A DNA stretch of 64,000 nucleotides, taken from positions 62,001 through 126,000 of the forward strand of contig NZ_PDYG01000123.1 in assembly GCF_002735305.1 (NCBI RefSeq), given 5' to 3'. The translations under genes were made by a program, and so were the position numbers. This document shows, piece after piece, positions 55,071-64,000 of this stretch. Position 1 is the first letter of the stretch, and each line of letters starts with the position of its first letter. The notes under the pieces were generated by a model that had not been told where the DNA came from, made no database searches, and saw nothing but the letters and a program-made list of their open reading frames with translations. The DNA is from Agathobacter ruminis (lineage in GTDB: Bacteria; Bacillota; Clostridia; Lachnospirales; Lachnospiraceae).

Positions 55071-56372
55071 TTAGAAATGAATTCCTATAAATCCAATCAG
55101 ATAGAACAAAATAATCAATCCAAGCAAAATGAAGAAGAGCTTCACACCGCGCTTACAAGCTTTGTAATTGCGGATATAATTGTGCTTCTTGAAAAGAATT
55201 GCTGCAATAATACCAGGGATGAAAAGCAGGAAACTCAAAACAGTCAGCCATACATTTCCGGTATCATGAAGCGGAGGAAGTTTGATTTCCTCTGCTCTAA
55301 GCTCCGTTGCCTTCTCCGCGTTTCCAAACTCATCTTTCTTGTTTGGATCTACGATGGTGATGGACTGAAGCGGTACATTCTTCTCACGGATTGCCTTATA
55401 TTCTTCGATTTCTTTCTTGTTGCCCCATACCCAGTGATTATGTCCGATATTGACAAATTCAGGCTGATCCTCACTGTAATCATGAATGGATGGATCATAG
55501 ATATAGAGTTTTTTGTTTTTCTCAAGCTGCGGATCCGGAATCGGGATTGCAGACAAAAGGGAGCGTGTGTACGGATGCAATGGGAAATTAAATAATTCCT
55601 CTGACTCTGCAACCTCCACAATATTTCCTTTGTAAATAACACCGATACGGTCTGAGATGAATCTTACTACAGAAAGGTCATGCGCAATGAAAAGGTAGGT
55701 TACCTCTTTCTCTTTCTGGAATTTCTTTAACAGGTTCAATACCTGTGCACGGATGGAAACATCCAATGCAGAAATCGGTTCATCCGCAACAACAAGTTCC
55801 GGTTCCATAACCATCGCACGGGCAATTCCGATACGCTGGCGCTGTCCGCCGGAGAACTCGTGTGGATAACGGGTCAAATGCTCCGGAAGCAAACCAACCT
55901 CCTGAATCATATGCTCTACCTTTGAGACACGCTCTGCCTCATTCTCATAGAGTTTGAAATTGGTCAGACCTTCCGAAATAATATAGTCAACCGTAGCACG
56001 CTCATTCAGAGAAGCGGCCGGGTCCTGAAATACCATTTGTACGTTTCGAATCACTTCACGGTCAAGGCTCTTCGGGATTTTGCCGGAAATACGCACACCC
56101 TTGTAATCAATCTCTCCTGCTGAAAGAGGATTGACACGGATGACCGCACGACCGATTGTGGTCTTACCGGATCCGGATTCTCCTACCAGCGAGAAAGTCT
56201 CGCCTTTGTAAATATCAAAGCTGGCATTCTTGACAGCCTTGACAGCAGACTCGCCTTTGCCGAATGTGATATCAATATTCTTGACCGAGAGTAAAATCTC
56301 GCGGCCATTCTCATCTACCGGACCATGCTCCGGAAAGTGCGATGCACTATTATTTGTTTGATTATTAGACAC
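55071..56372 (-). CDS. oppF: Oligopeptide ABC transporter ATPase OppF with C-terminal membrane segments
   Basis: A 433-residue ATPase. Walker [14 protein letters not shown]-loop [11 protein letters not shown], signature [15 protein letters not shown], Walker [16 protein letters not shown] and the switch histidine in [11 protein letters not shown] are intact. The usual C-terminal OppF region ([17 protein letters not shown]) is followed by about 110 extra residues with two hydrophobic spans ([20 protein letters not shown] and [20 protein letters not shown]). The subunit would itself be anchored in the membrane. It follows oppD by 15 bases. Confidence 0.93.
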   Translation of the reverse strand: MSNNQTNNSASHFPEHGPVDENGREILLSVKNIDITFGKGESAVKAVKNASFDIYKGETFSLVGESGSGKTTIGRAVIRVNPLSAGEIDYKGVRISGKIPKSLDREVIRNVQMVFQDPAASLNERATVDYIISEGLTNFKLYENEAERVSKVEHMIQEVGLLPEHLTRYPHEFSGGQRQRIGIARAMVMEPELVVADEPISALDVSIRAQVLNLLKKFQKEKEVTYLFIAHDLSVVRFISDRIGVIYKGNIVEVAESEELFNFPLHPYTRSLLSAIPIPDPQLEKNKKLYIYDPSIHDYSEDQPEFVNIGHNHWVWGNKKEIEEYKAIREKNVPLQSITIVDPNKKDEFGNAEKATELRAEEIKLPPLHDTGNVWLTVLSFLLFIPGIIAAILFKKHNYIRNYKACKRGVKLFFILLGLIILFYLIGFIGIHF

Positions 56373-56387
56373 GATTTTTCTCTCCTA

Positions 56388-58202
56388 TTACAGATTATAT
56401 GTTTTTAACAGCTTCTCATGAATATCCTGGATGATTTCAGGTTTGTCAACCTTTGGTGCATCCGGATGAAGAAGCCATGTTCTGGCGTAATGTGTATCCG
56501 TCACCTTAAACATTGGCGGCTCTGCAAGTGTATCCACCTTCAGGCAATATGGGTTACGCGGTGCAAAAGCATCTCCCACAATCGCATTGTAAAGTGATGG
56601 CGGTGTACCGGTAATGGAATACAGTTTTGCATTCTTGGTCGCAAGCTGTGGAAGGGATGAAAGCAATGCCCAGGTATATGGGTGCTTTGGATCGTAAAAT
56701 ACTTCCTCAACTGTTCCTACTTCAATTACCTGTCCTGCATATAATACAGCTACACGGTCAGCCACATTCGCAACAACACCGAGATCGTGTGTAATAAATA
56801 CAGTTGTGAAATTAAATTCTTTCTGCAGATCCTTGATCAACTGAAGAATCTGTGCCTGAATGGTTACATCGAGCGCTGTAGTCGGCTCGTCACAAATCAG
56901 AATCTTTGGCTGGCAGGAAAGTGCGATTGCGATAACAATACGCTGTCTCATACCACCGGAATACTGGAACGGATAATCATCAAAACGCTGTTCCGGATTC
57001 GGGATTCCAACTTTGCCCATGATTTCAATTGCACGAAGTCTTGCATCATTTTCAGAGCAATGCTGATGCTTCATGATAATGGATGAAATCTGCTTACCGA
57101 TGGTAAGAATCGGGTTCAAAGAAGTCATCGGATCCTGGAATACGGTTGCGATCTTTGCACCACGCACCTGCATCCAGTCTGTTGCATCATTAAAGCTTGC
57201 AAGGTTCAAAATGCAATATCCGTGAAGCAGCATCTTCTGTGATTTCTCATCCGTGCGAAGCGGCTGATCCGGATGAAGAAGCTTTTCATGCTCTGCAACC
57301 GTAATTTCATTTAAGAACTTCACACGGAAGGTAACTGCATCAAATACCTGATTGCGCTCTGACTCGTTGTTTAAGTCTACGCCCATCTCCATTGCCTTGC
57401 GCAGTGCTTCAAGCAATCCCTTGATGCACTTTCTGCGCTTGCGAAGGCTGAAGCGGCCTGATGAAAGCAGGATTTCTTTTGCGAGCACAAGGTTGCGTTC
57501 TTTGGTCTCTTCAGAGACAGCCTGCTTGATGGCCTCATCATATTTTGCTTTGAGCGCTGCCTTCTTTTCATGATACTGTCTCATGAATTCAGGATCCTGC
57601 TCAGCAGCATTTTTGCGCTCCTTCTTCAAATCGTCGCGCTTCTTCTCATAAGCTTTGTATTCAGCTTCCATTTCTTTGAGACGTGCAGAAGCTTCTTTGA
57701 TCTTGTCTTTTTCCTGTTTCGGATCATAGGTCTGCTTTAAGTTAAAGAGGTTGATCCGGTCGTCCTTCATTGCTTTTAAGTTCTTTTTGAATTCTGCCTC
57801 TTCCTCATCAGAAAGACCGTTCTTGGCACGCTTTTGCGCATCAAGTTCGAGCATTTCTTTGTAAATATCCGCACCGAATTCAAGATGTGAATACTCATTC
57901 AATTTTTCGGCAAATGCAGCTACCAGACGCTTTGCAGAGTCGTCATAAGCAACTACGGTATCTGACAATTCCTCATCGTTGAAGATGATGGATCCCTGGT
58001 CAATAAAGCCATTGGTATCGAGCATGCCGGCAAATGTCTTGGTAAATACGGATTTACCTGATCCGGACTCTCCTACGATTGCAATTGTCTCATTTTCATA
58101 AATATCGAGCGAAATTCCACGAATCGCTGTAAGAATACGACCACGCACACGGAATTTCACATATAAATCTTTAATCGATAAGATTGTTTTCTTGTTTTCC
58201 AT
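56388..58202 (-). CDS. oppD: Oligopeptide ABC transporter ATPase OppD with large insertion
   Basis: A 604-residue ATPase, against about 330-350 for the family. Walker A GESGSGKS at 44-51 is followed by a charged, helical insertion from about 80 to 345 ([20 protein letters not shown]), after which the normal sequence resumes with Q356 ([13 protein letters not shown]), signature [15 protein letters not shown], Walker [15 protein letters not shown] and [14 protein letters not shown]. The insertion replaces the short loop between Walker A and the Q-loop. All catalytic motifs are intact, so it should be active. Confidence 0.92.
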   Translation of the reverse strand: MENKKTILSIKDLYVKFRVRGRILTAIRGISLDIYENETIAIVGESGSGKSVFTKTFAGMLDTNGFIDQGSIIFNDEELSDTVVAYDDSAKRLVAAFAEKLNEYSHLEFGADIYKEMLELDAQKRAKNGLSDEEEAEFKKNLKAMKDDRINLFNLKQTYDPKQEKDKIKEASARLKEMEAEYKAYEKKRDDLKKERKNAAEQDPEFMRQYHEKKAALKAKYDEAIKQAVSEETKERNLVLAKEILLSSGRFSLRKRRKCIKGLLEALRKAMEMGVDLNNESERNQVFDAVTFRVKFLNEITVAEHEKLLHPDQPLRTDEKSQKMLLHGYCILNLASFNDATDWMQVRGAKIATVFQDPMTSLNPILTIGKQISSIIMKHQHCSENDARLRAIEIMGKVGIPNPEQRFDDYPFQYSGGMRQRIVIAIALSCQPKILICDEPTTALDVTIQAQILQLIKDLQKEFNFTTVFITHDLGVVANVADRVAVLYAGQVIEVGTVEEVFYDPKHPYTWALLSSLPQLATKNAKLYSITGTPPSLYNAIVGDAFAPRNPYCLKVDTLAEPPMFKVTDTHYARTWLLHPDAPKVDKPEIIQDIHEKLLKTYNL

Positions 58203-58229
58203 TTTGATATGTGTCCTTTTTCTTTCGTT

Positions 58230-59198
58230 TTACATATGTGTACGAGGGTCGGAAGCATCTCCTAAGTTCTGTCCTGCTACATAAAGTACGACAGTGATGA
58301 TGGAAGCAACTGCTACCGGGCACCAGAATTCAAACTGCCATCCCGGAGTAAGCATTGCTGACTCAGCCTCAAAAATCAAACGGCCAAGAGAAGCGTCTGA
58401 CATACCCATTCCGATATATGATAAAAATACTTCGTACGAAATATAAGAAGGGATCTCCGTAGCTACAACAGTCATGATGATAGAAGTCAGGAACGGAAGG
58501 ATGTTCTTCATTGCAATCTTAAAGGAGGAGGTACCAAGGCATTTAGAAGCAAGGTTATATTCACGGTCTCTGATGATTAAAACCTGGGTACGCATAAAGT
58601 ATGCAATTGCAAGCCATCCTGTAACGGTCATGGCAAATACCAATGTCCAGAAGCTGGCGGAGAAAATCATTACCATTACGGAAATTACCAAAAGATAAGG
58701 CACATTCGCAACGATATTGTAAATCTCAATCATAACCACATCGACTTTCTTGGAGAATCCCCAGATTGCTCCAAAAAGCACGCCGATAGTCATATTAATC
58801 AAAGCGCAGACAAATGCCAGTGAAATAGAGATTCTTGATCCATACCAGATAGAATCCCATGTGGACTGTCCTGCACCACCGGTTCCCATGATCCAATGGA
58901 TACTGAAACCAAAACGTTCGATTGCTTTCGCCGGAGTCAAATGCTTGGTAGAAGCATCAAGCACGTTCATATAGCGATCGTAATCCACAAAAAGCGGATA
59001 CAGATATGCAAGCAATACAATCACACCCAAGAGGGCAAGAATAAAGATATTGATCTTTTTCTTAAAAAATACACGAAATACCGAATGCCAATAGGAATAA
59101 CGCGGAGCTGTAATCTTCTCTGATTCCAGATCGTTATGGTCTACCGGAGCAAAAAGCTCCTCCTTTGACATTCCAAACTGATCTAAATTATATTCCAT
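58230..59198 (-). CDS. oppC: Oligopeptide ABC transporter permease OppC
   Basis: A 322-residue permease with about six spans, the first (IFILALLGVIVLLAYLYPLF) preceded by a cytoplasmic N-terminus. The coupling motif is YNLASKCLGTSSFKIAMKNI. The ATG at 59198 has AGGTG six bases upstream; a GTG three codons earlier is possible. The ATG comes five bases after the oppB stop. Size is normal, unlike its partners. Confidence 0.94.
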   Translation of the reverse strand: MEYNLDQFGMSKEELFAPVDHNDLESEKITAPRYSYWHSVFRVFFKKKINIFILALLGVIVLLAYLYPLFVDYDRYMNVLDASTKHLTPAKAIERFGFSIHWIMGTGGAGQSTWDSIWYGSRISISLAFVCALINMTIGVLFGAIWGFSKKVDVVMIEIYNIVANVPYLLVISVMVMIFSASFWTLVFAMTVTGWLAIAYFMRTQVLIIRDREYNLASKCLGTSSFKIAMKNILPFLTSIIMTVVATEIPSYISYEVFLSYIGMGMSDASLGRLIFEAESAMLTPGWQFEFWCPVAVASIITVVLYVAGQNLGDASDPRTHM

Positions 59199-59203
59199 CG
59201 TTA

Positions 59204-60775
59204 TCACCTATCCTTCGTAGAGAATGAAATTCGTGGGTCAACCACTGACATTAAGGTATCGCCGAGTACCAATGCAAGTACGGAAAGTACTGCATAGAAC
59301 AAGGTAACACCAACGATTACACCGTTGTCATATTTTCCGATTGCCTGTGTCAAAACATCACCGACACCAGGAACCCCGTATACACGCTCTGTAATAATCG
59401 CACCGGTCAATGCACCCAATACACTTGCAGGAATATCGTGGCACATCGGCACAGCCGCATTCTTCATAATATGTTTAGAGAAGATTTCCTTCTCGCTCAG
59501 ACCGCCGGAGCGGGCAAATTTTACATAATCGGCGCTCATCTGGTCGATCATGAATCGTCTCATCCACTTCATCAAACCTGCAATAGCCGGTAAGCACAAT
59601 GAGATAATCGGCAGAATGTACATCGGCCAGATTTCGTCTTTGGTATCAAACTGTGTCGGCAGATGGAACAGAGAACCACCGATTGCCTTGAACAGGAAAA
59701 TATATGCCAGAGACGGAATCGCAATAATAAACATGATATAAACCGTACCGAGCTTATCGATGAATTTGTCTTTCTTACGAGCCATCAATACACCGAGTGG
59801 AAGACCAATCAGATATGCAAAGATGACATCAAAGATACCGATGATGAAGGAATATCCAAGTTTGGATTTACCGCCACGGCGCAACTGTACTCTTGTATAA
59901 TTGTCCGTAAAACGTGCTTCATTGATCGGATTATCAACCAGCGAACCTGCGGAATATACAGCACTGTGTAAATCGTCTGCACTTTCTTCCTGCAATCCTG
60001 TCGGATATGTTGTCATAACTGACTTTGTCATACCCTGTGACTGTGTCATCGTGGTTGTAATTTCCACGCCCTGGTTGACAGTATATGAAAGACCCAGATT
60101 TAAACTGAGCATGTTCTGATGTACGAACGGGAATTTATTATCCACATATATCAGATATTTATGGTTTGTACCATTGCCCATCAAAGCCGGAGCGAACTTG
60201 TCTCCGCCGTATGCCGGATCCTTCCAGGTAAAGGTCAAGCCTCTCTTTCCTTCTATATCTTCTATGGTGTTGACGCTGTCAAATTTAAAGATTCCGGTTA
60301 AGTAACGAAACAGTCTGGTTGTAACCGGAGTATTCTTATACGCAAATAACAGGGATGCACCACCGTCTGCAATTCTGTTTCTCTGTGTGATTGCGTCAAC
60401 ACGCTCGACGGTATACCCCTTGGACTCATAATACTTCTTAAATTTTGCGGCATTTTCCTTGGCAATCTTCTTGTCCTGCTTTGCAGTCTTGCCAAGCTTA
60501 ACACTTTCCTTGTAAGTGGCTTCATCAATATCGCCACTCTTCATAAGCGATTTCATATAATCGCTGTATGGTACATAATCTAAGTATCCATACTCTTCCC
60601 ATTTCTGGTACATGTATGCAATTTTTGCATTATTCTTCTGATGTGAATAAGCACTGTCGCTACTGAAAATCTTATCGCGATCCATCAGCGAGTAGATTAA
60701 CAGCATTACAATTGCCACCACAAATATAATTGAAATCACTCCATGCAGGAGTCTTTTTAACAAATATTTAGTCAT
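59204..60775 (-). CDS. oppB: Oligopeptide ABC transporter permease OppB with large outer insertion
   Basis: A 523-residue permease, against about 310 for the family. After the first span (GVISIIFVVAIVMLLIYSLM) there is an outer region of about 260 residues with no close family equivalent, then five spans beginning YSFIIGIFDVIFAYLIGLPL. The coupling motif is YVKFARSGGLSEKEIFSKHI and the C-terminal TERVYGVPGVG is typical. The ATG at 60775 was preferred; a GTG three codons upstream is also open. A strong hairpin separates it from oppA. Confidence 0.92.
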   Translation of the reverse strand: MTKYLLKRLLHGVISIIFVVAIVMLLIYSLMDRDKIFSSDSAYSHQKNNAKIAYMYQKWEEYGYLDYVPYSDYMKSLMKSGDIDEATYKESVKLGKTAKQDKKIAKENAAKFKKYYESKGYTVERVDAITQRNRIADGGASLLFAYKNTPVTTRLFRYLTGIFKFDSVNTIEDIEGKRGLTFTWKDPAYGGDKFAPALMGNGTNHKYLIYVDNKFPFVHQNMLSLNLGLSYTVNQGVEITTTMTQSQGMTKSVMTTYPTGLQEESADDLHSAVYSAGSLVDNPINEARFTDNYTRVQLRRGGKSKLGYSFIIGIFDVIFAYLIGLPLGVLMARKKDKFIDKLGTVYIMFIIAIPSLAYIFLFKAIGGSLFHLPTQFDTKDEIWPMYILPIISLCLPAIAGLMKWMRRFMIDQMSADYVKFARSGGLSEKEIFSKHIMKNAAVPMCHDIPASVLGALTGAIITERVYGVPGVGDVLTQAIGKYDNGVIVGVTLFYAVLSVLALVLGDTLMSVVDPRISFSTKDR

Positions 60776-60799
60776 AATAGTCACTCTTCATAAACACAA

Positions 60800-60830
60800 C
60801 GGGAAGCAGTGCTTGCGCACTGCTGTCCCG
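60800..60830 (-). terminator. Intercistronic hairpin between oppA and oppB
   Basis: Stem GCAGTGC with GCACTGC extended by CGGGA/TCCCG, loop TTGC, and only a weak T tract on the minus strand. Such hairpins after binding-protein genes usually allow partial read-through and protect the upstream message, giving more receptor than permease. Confidence 0.65.
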
Positions 60831-60858
60831 AATGTTTGTATTTTATTTTTGGTATCTT

Positions 60859-63036
60859 TTAGTAAATACCGAAGTTCTTGGTGAATGCACCGCTGTAGTA
60901 TGGTGCAAGAGTTCCAAGGTAGCTGCAAGGATCACCGAAGTCAGGACCCCAACCGGTATTGTCGTTGATATCGAAGTTGCTTTCCTTACCGTCTTTGGTG
61001 TAGTAAGTAGCATCAAGAATTGTGTCATACTTAGGATCAACATTCAGGTTGATGATGACTTTGTTACCTAATACTTTCTCAATAGACTGCTTGTAAGCAT
61101 TTGCACGGTTAACCATGTAAGTAGCTTCGCTGGTAACAGGGAGATCAAGAACGATTGGGTTCTCTTCTGTAATTTCTACTCCTTCAGCCTTGAGCTCTTC
61201 AATTGCCTTGTCAAGCTCCTTAACAGCCTCTTCCGGATGATACCATCCGTCATATCCGGTACTTCCACCGATTCCGTCGTTTGCTTCCGGATTCCATGCA
61301 ACGATTGGGTATCCGTCTGCATTCAACTGAGCCTGAAGAATTTCACCATAGTAGGTTCCTGCCTTGAAGGTCTGCTCGCTTCCATTGATTTCAACAGTTA
61401 CATCCTTTGAAAGGGTAACGAAATCACCAGGTGTATATGAATTTGTCAGGTTTGCAAGCTTCAGGTCAGCACCTCTTGTCTGCTCATTCCATGATGCACG
61501 ATCGTCAGCATAGCTAATAGCAAGACGGAAATGCTGGTTCTTAAGAGCCTTGTCAGAAGCGACCTTCTGCTCATCGGTCTTTTCAGATTTCAGCTTGGTA
61601 TCGTCGGTAACATTTGCATATGCCTGACGATTGATGTTGTAAGTTACAAGATAGCTTGTAGCATCGGTAGAAGATACATGAACATACTTGTCGAAACGAT
61701 CTCCGTCTGCCTTACAAATAGCAACCATAGCCTCTGTCAAACCAACACCGTTGGTAACACCGTTGATTGCATTGTCATATGTCTTCTGAACATCACCGAG
61801 ATTATCATAAATCCAGTTCAAAGTCTTGATTGTAACTTTGTCCTTGTTCCAATAGCTGTTGTTCAATTCGAAGGTGATTGCACTCTTCTGATCAGCTCTC
61901 TTTACAAGGTATGGTCCACAGTAAAGGATGTTATCCTGAGTCTTACCGTAATCACCTGAGGTGTAGTTATCACCTTCAGCGCTGAAGGTACCACCCTGTG
62001 ACTTGTAGTAAGCACGGTTCAAAGGAGCAAATGTTGTATACTCAAGCAAGGTTACGAAGTAAGGAACTTCTTTCTTCAAAGTATACTCAAGTGTGTAATC
62101 ATCAACTGCCTTTACACCAACCTTGGAGAAGTCAGTCTCATCACCTGCAATATATTCATCTGCATTTACGATGTTTGCACCTTCAGATCCCCAAAGAGCT
62201 TCCATACCGCTACCGGTATCGAATAAGTGCTCAGCACCTGCAACGAAGTCGTCTGCAGTTACATCTGCATATTCACGTCCCTGAGAGTCAACCCACTTAA
62301 CACCCTTACGAATGTTGAAAGTATAGGTTACGGTTCCGTCATCGTTCTTCTTCTCAGTATAGCTTTCTGCAAGAGAAGGCTGAAGTGTATTCTCACAGTC
62401 ATACTGTAAGAGACGGTCAAATGTCAGGCAAAGTGGCTCGTACATAGATGCGTTCCACTCTGTAAATACATCCCATGACTTGTTGTCATCAGTATAAATC
62501 ATGCTGAAAGTATCTGTGAGTGTGTAACCATGAGAGGTAAGATATTCTTTACATTTCTCATAATAAGTACCGGTTCCCTTTAACTCACCATACATTGCAC
62601 GCATTGCGTCCCAGTCTTCTTTCGTAACGAATTCCTTCGTTGCAAGAAGTGTTTCATAACGCTCTGCATCACCACCGTATAATACAGAAGAGATGGTATT
62701 AGGAGCGTTACGGGTAAGTACATATGCACCACCCTTTGATGTGGTAGGAAGAATGGTTCCTGACTCAAGCATCTTTGCTTCTGCAAGAGCTTCCAATGCA
62801 TATCTCTTGTCAGCATCGGTTTCTTCCTGTGCCTGCTGATAAAGTTCATAGAAATCGCCGAGTGCGTCCATGTAAATCACTTCGGAAAGTCCCTCATAAT
62901 CAGTAGGTAATGCTTCGCTTCCGTTTGTGTCGGTTTCTTTAGAGGTGTCATTTGGCTTCTCTTTTCCACCGCACGCTGTTAAGCCGACTGTCATTGCTGC
63001 AACAAGCAGAAGGCTTAATAACTGCTTCTTTTTCAT
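60859..63036 (-). CDS. oppA: Oligopeptide-binding lipoprotein OppA
   Basis: A 725-residue extracytoplasmic solute-binding protein of family 5, larger than usual (about 540-600). Lipobox LTAC after MKKKQLLSLLLVAAMTVG; conserved stretches include CENTLQPSLAESYTEKKN, YTFNIRKGVKWVDSQGRE, TADDFVAGAEH and FRLAISYADDRASW. It captures peptides for the OppBCDF complex. AAGGAGG is seven bases before the ATG. It heads the operon, behind a long leader with a terminator-like hairpin. Confidence 0.94.
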   Translation of the reverse strand: MKKKQLLSLLLVAAMTVGLTACGGKEKPNDTSKETDTNGSEALPTDYEGLSEVIYMDALGDFYELYQQAQEETDADKRYALEALAEAKMLESGTILPTTSKGGAYVLTRNAPNTISSVLYGGDAERYETLLATKEFVTKEDWDAMRAMYGELKGTGTYYEKCKEYLTSHGYTLTDTFSMIYTDDNKSWDVFTEWNASMYEPLCLTFDRLLQYDCENTLQPSLAESYTEKKNDDGTVTYTFNIRKGVKWVDSQGREYADVTADDFVAGAEHLFDTGSGMEALWGSEGANIVNADEYIAGDETDFSKVGVKAVDDYTLEYTLKKEVPYFVTLLEYTTFAPLNRAYYKSQGGTFSAEGDNYTSGDYGKTQDNILYCGPYLVKRADQKSAITFELNNSYWNKDKVTIKTLNWIYDNLGDVQKTYDNAINGVTNGVGLTEAMVAICKADGDRFDKYVHVSSTDATSYLVTYNINRQAYANVTDDTKLKSEKTDEQKVASDKALKNQHFRLAISYADDRASWNEQTRGADLKLANLTNSYTPGDFVTLSKDVTVEINGSEQTFKAGTYYGEILQAQLNADGYPIVAWNPEANDGIGGSTGYDGWYHPEEAVKELDKAIEELKAEGVEITEENPIVLDLPVTSEATYMVNRANAYKQSIEKVLGNKVIINLNVDPKYDTILDATYYTKDGKESNFDINDNTGWGPDFGDPCSYLGTLAPYYSGAFTKNFGIY

Positions 63037-63113
63037 AGTTTTCCTCCTTAAAACTAAGTATTTTTTATATTAACTGTCTCCAGTATAATATCATAATGCT
63101 TTGTAGGTACACG

Positions 63114-63131
63114 ACTTTACTGTGATAAAGT
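63114..63131. promoter_or_regulatory. Dyad in the oppA leader
   Basis: ACTTTA, six-base centre CTGTGA, TAAAGT: perfect six-base arms about 110 bases downstream of the expected transcription start. It could be a repressor site or part of an RNA fold. Confidence 0.35.
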
Positions 63132-63142
63132 ACCCTATAACC

Positions 63143-63176
63143 AAAAAAAGTGCCGTTGGCGCCATTGCCACTGCAC
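63143..63176 (-). terminator. Terminator-like hairpin (possible attenuator) in the oppA leader
   Basis: On the minus strand GTGC and TGGC pair with GCCA and GCAC across a short loop, followed by seven T residues (63143-63149). It lies between the oppA promoter and gene, so it could stop transcription early. Confidence 0.45.
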
Positions 63177-63249
63177 ATTTCTATCTTACGTCGTCTCTGT
63201 CTTTTCGTTTGAAAAACAAGTGTCTACCACTGACGAACAGTCTTATATT

Positions 63250-63277
63250 ATTATACACGACAATTCTCGTTTGTCAA
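63250..63277 (-). promoter_or_regulatory. Strong promoter of the opp operon
   Basis: On the minus strand a perfect TTGACA (complement of 63272-63277), 16-base spacer and a perfect TATAAT (complement of 63250-63255). The leader to oppA would be about 205 bases. The rest of 63280-63450 is AT-rich with no gene recognised. Confidence 0.85.
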
Positions 63278-63452
63278 TTTGTGTATACACTTTTATAAAT
63301 ATTCATTCAACCATTGATTTAGTTGATTTCATGTATATACAATGAAAATATACACTATAATTCCCTGTATATATATGCTTTATAACCCTTAGTTATGGTA
63401 CTTTTTCCATATTAATATATCTTGATTGTGCGCTATCGATTTCTGATATATC

Positions 63453-63486
63453 AAAAAAGGGCCACAGATATTATCTGAGACCCTTT
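63453..63486 (-). terminator. Terminator of the right-edge gene
   Basis: Imperfect stem AAAGGGTC-CAGATA with TCTG-GGCCCTTT and a T tract on the minus strand, 18 bases after the stop at 63505. Confidence 0.82.
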
Positions 63487-63504
63487 CATTACCTTTCATT
63501 ATTA

Positions 63505-64000
63505 TTATGCCAAAAGCGCCATTGCATGCGCGTTGTTAATCGTTCCCTGTGCGTGATAAGAATCCTCTGCATTGAGTAGAATGTTTTCACGGGAGTGTCG
63601 AACCATATCGCCGTTCATCTGAATCGTATGCTCCAATACTTTGGTTGCATCCACTGCCGTATCGGCACTCAAATTGTTTACCACACGATTGATCTTGTTG
63701 ATTTCATTCTTGATTACCTGACGATCTGCCTGTGTGATATCTTTCTCCTGTGCTTCACTTCCAAGCTGAAGACCTCTTGCCATATATTTCTGGATACGGG
63801 CAAGTACATTCTCGACATTGTCCTGCGCGTCTTCCTTCTTTATATGAAAGTTTTCTTCGCGACTTTCCTGTCTGAACTGTCCCGGACGATTCTGTGACTC
63901 TGTTACTGTCAGGCGACGCACACCTTCATGAGACAATTCAAGAACTGCAGCATCTTCATCAAAACCATTTCCCGCCGTTTGCTGATTCTGCGAATCAGAT
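63505..64000 (-). CDS. Unrecognised helical protein, 5' end outside the window
   Basis: The frame is open through the right edge, so the start lies beyond 64000; at least 164 residues are seen. The sequence is hydrophilic and mainly helical (DVATKVLE-like heptads, here DATKVLEHTIQMNGDMVRH) with a conserved-looking tail ending NNAHAMALLA. No membrane segment or signal is in the visible part. Helical C-terminal repeats of this style occur in flagellar and surface-associated proteins, but no family can be named. A terminator follows. Confidence 0.75.
   Translation of the reverse strand, partial: SDSQNQQTAGNGFDEDAAVLELSHEGVRRLTVTESQNRPGQFRQESREENFHIKKEDAQDNVENVLARIQKYMARGLQLGSEAQEKDITQADRQVIKNEINKINRVVNNLSADTAVDATKVLEHTIQMNGDMVRHSRENILLNAEDSYHAQGTINNAHAMALLA

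Overview
The window looks like a chromosomal segment of a Gram-positive Clostridia member, most likely a Lachnospiraceae-type anaerobe. This rests on the gene set and control elements: a perfect CIRCE operator on clpB, a T-box leader on valS, AGGAGG-type ribosome sites throughout, chemoreceptors, luxS, a Firmicutes-style Tad pilus cluster and an Opp cluster with a lipoprotein receptor. Genus cannot be fixed from sequence reading alone. Most genes lie on the minus strand. No rRNA, tRNA, CRISPR array, transposase or phage gene was seen.

Layout. 1-4.2 kb: 3' part of hflX missing at the window edge, a TPR lipoprotein and glycogen phosphorylase. 4.2-10.6 kb: AraC regulator, then an RNA-modification/purine operon (rsmF, trmO, apt, TetR, PAP2 phosphatase) divergent from guaB. 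10.6-16.4 kb: a nine-gene Tad/Flp-like pilus operon with one ATPase, one fused inner-membrane platform, several very short pilin-like proteins and a secreted surface protein. 16.5-24.2 kb: an HTH-less sugar-binding-type protein, a soluble chemoreceptor-like protein, an aminotransferase, rarA and clpB. 24.2-33.1 kb: a hairpin-rich intergenic region, a 1571-residue surface protein, a 0.6 kb diverged inverted repeat, a zinc-ribbon/TPR membrane protein, a 45-residue protein and a FapA-type DUF342 protein. 33.2-42.4 kb: valS with its T-box, then a probable operon GtrA-arcC-pepF-MCP-luxS-mtnN-small membrane peptide. 42.5-49.5 kb: HtrA protease and a cell-envelope/sugar-nucleotide group (phosphodiester glycosidase, phosphohexomutase, LytR-CpsA-Psr ligase, UDP-sugar pyrophosphorylase).

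49.6-53.8 kb holds the most striking system. Three overlapping genes encode a membrane hybrid histidine kinase with its own receiver, a DegV-type fatty-acid-binding domain fused to a histidine phosphotransfer (HPt) domain, and a receiver-GGDEF diguanylate cyclase. Together they supply every step of a phosphorelay ending in c-di-GMP, with a lipid-binding-type domain built into the phosphotransfer protein. This is inference from domain order and catalytic residues.

53.8-63.3 kb: an Opp-type ABC transporter whose members are unusually enlarged. OppD carries about 270 extra residues between Walker A and the Q-loop, OppB has a large insertion after its first membrane segment, and OppF carries two C-terminal membrane segments. 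The cluster ends with a diverged ApbE-like protein. The window closes with the 5'-truncated end of an unrecognised helical protein.

Starts were chosen by ribosome-binding sites where several were possible; family calls are from recognised motifs, not database searches.
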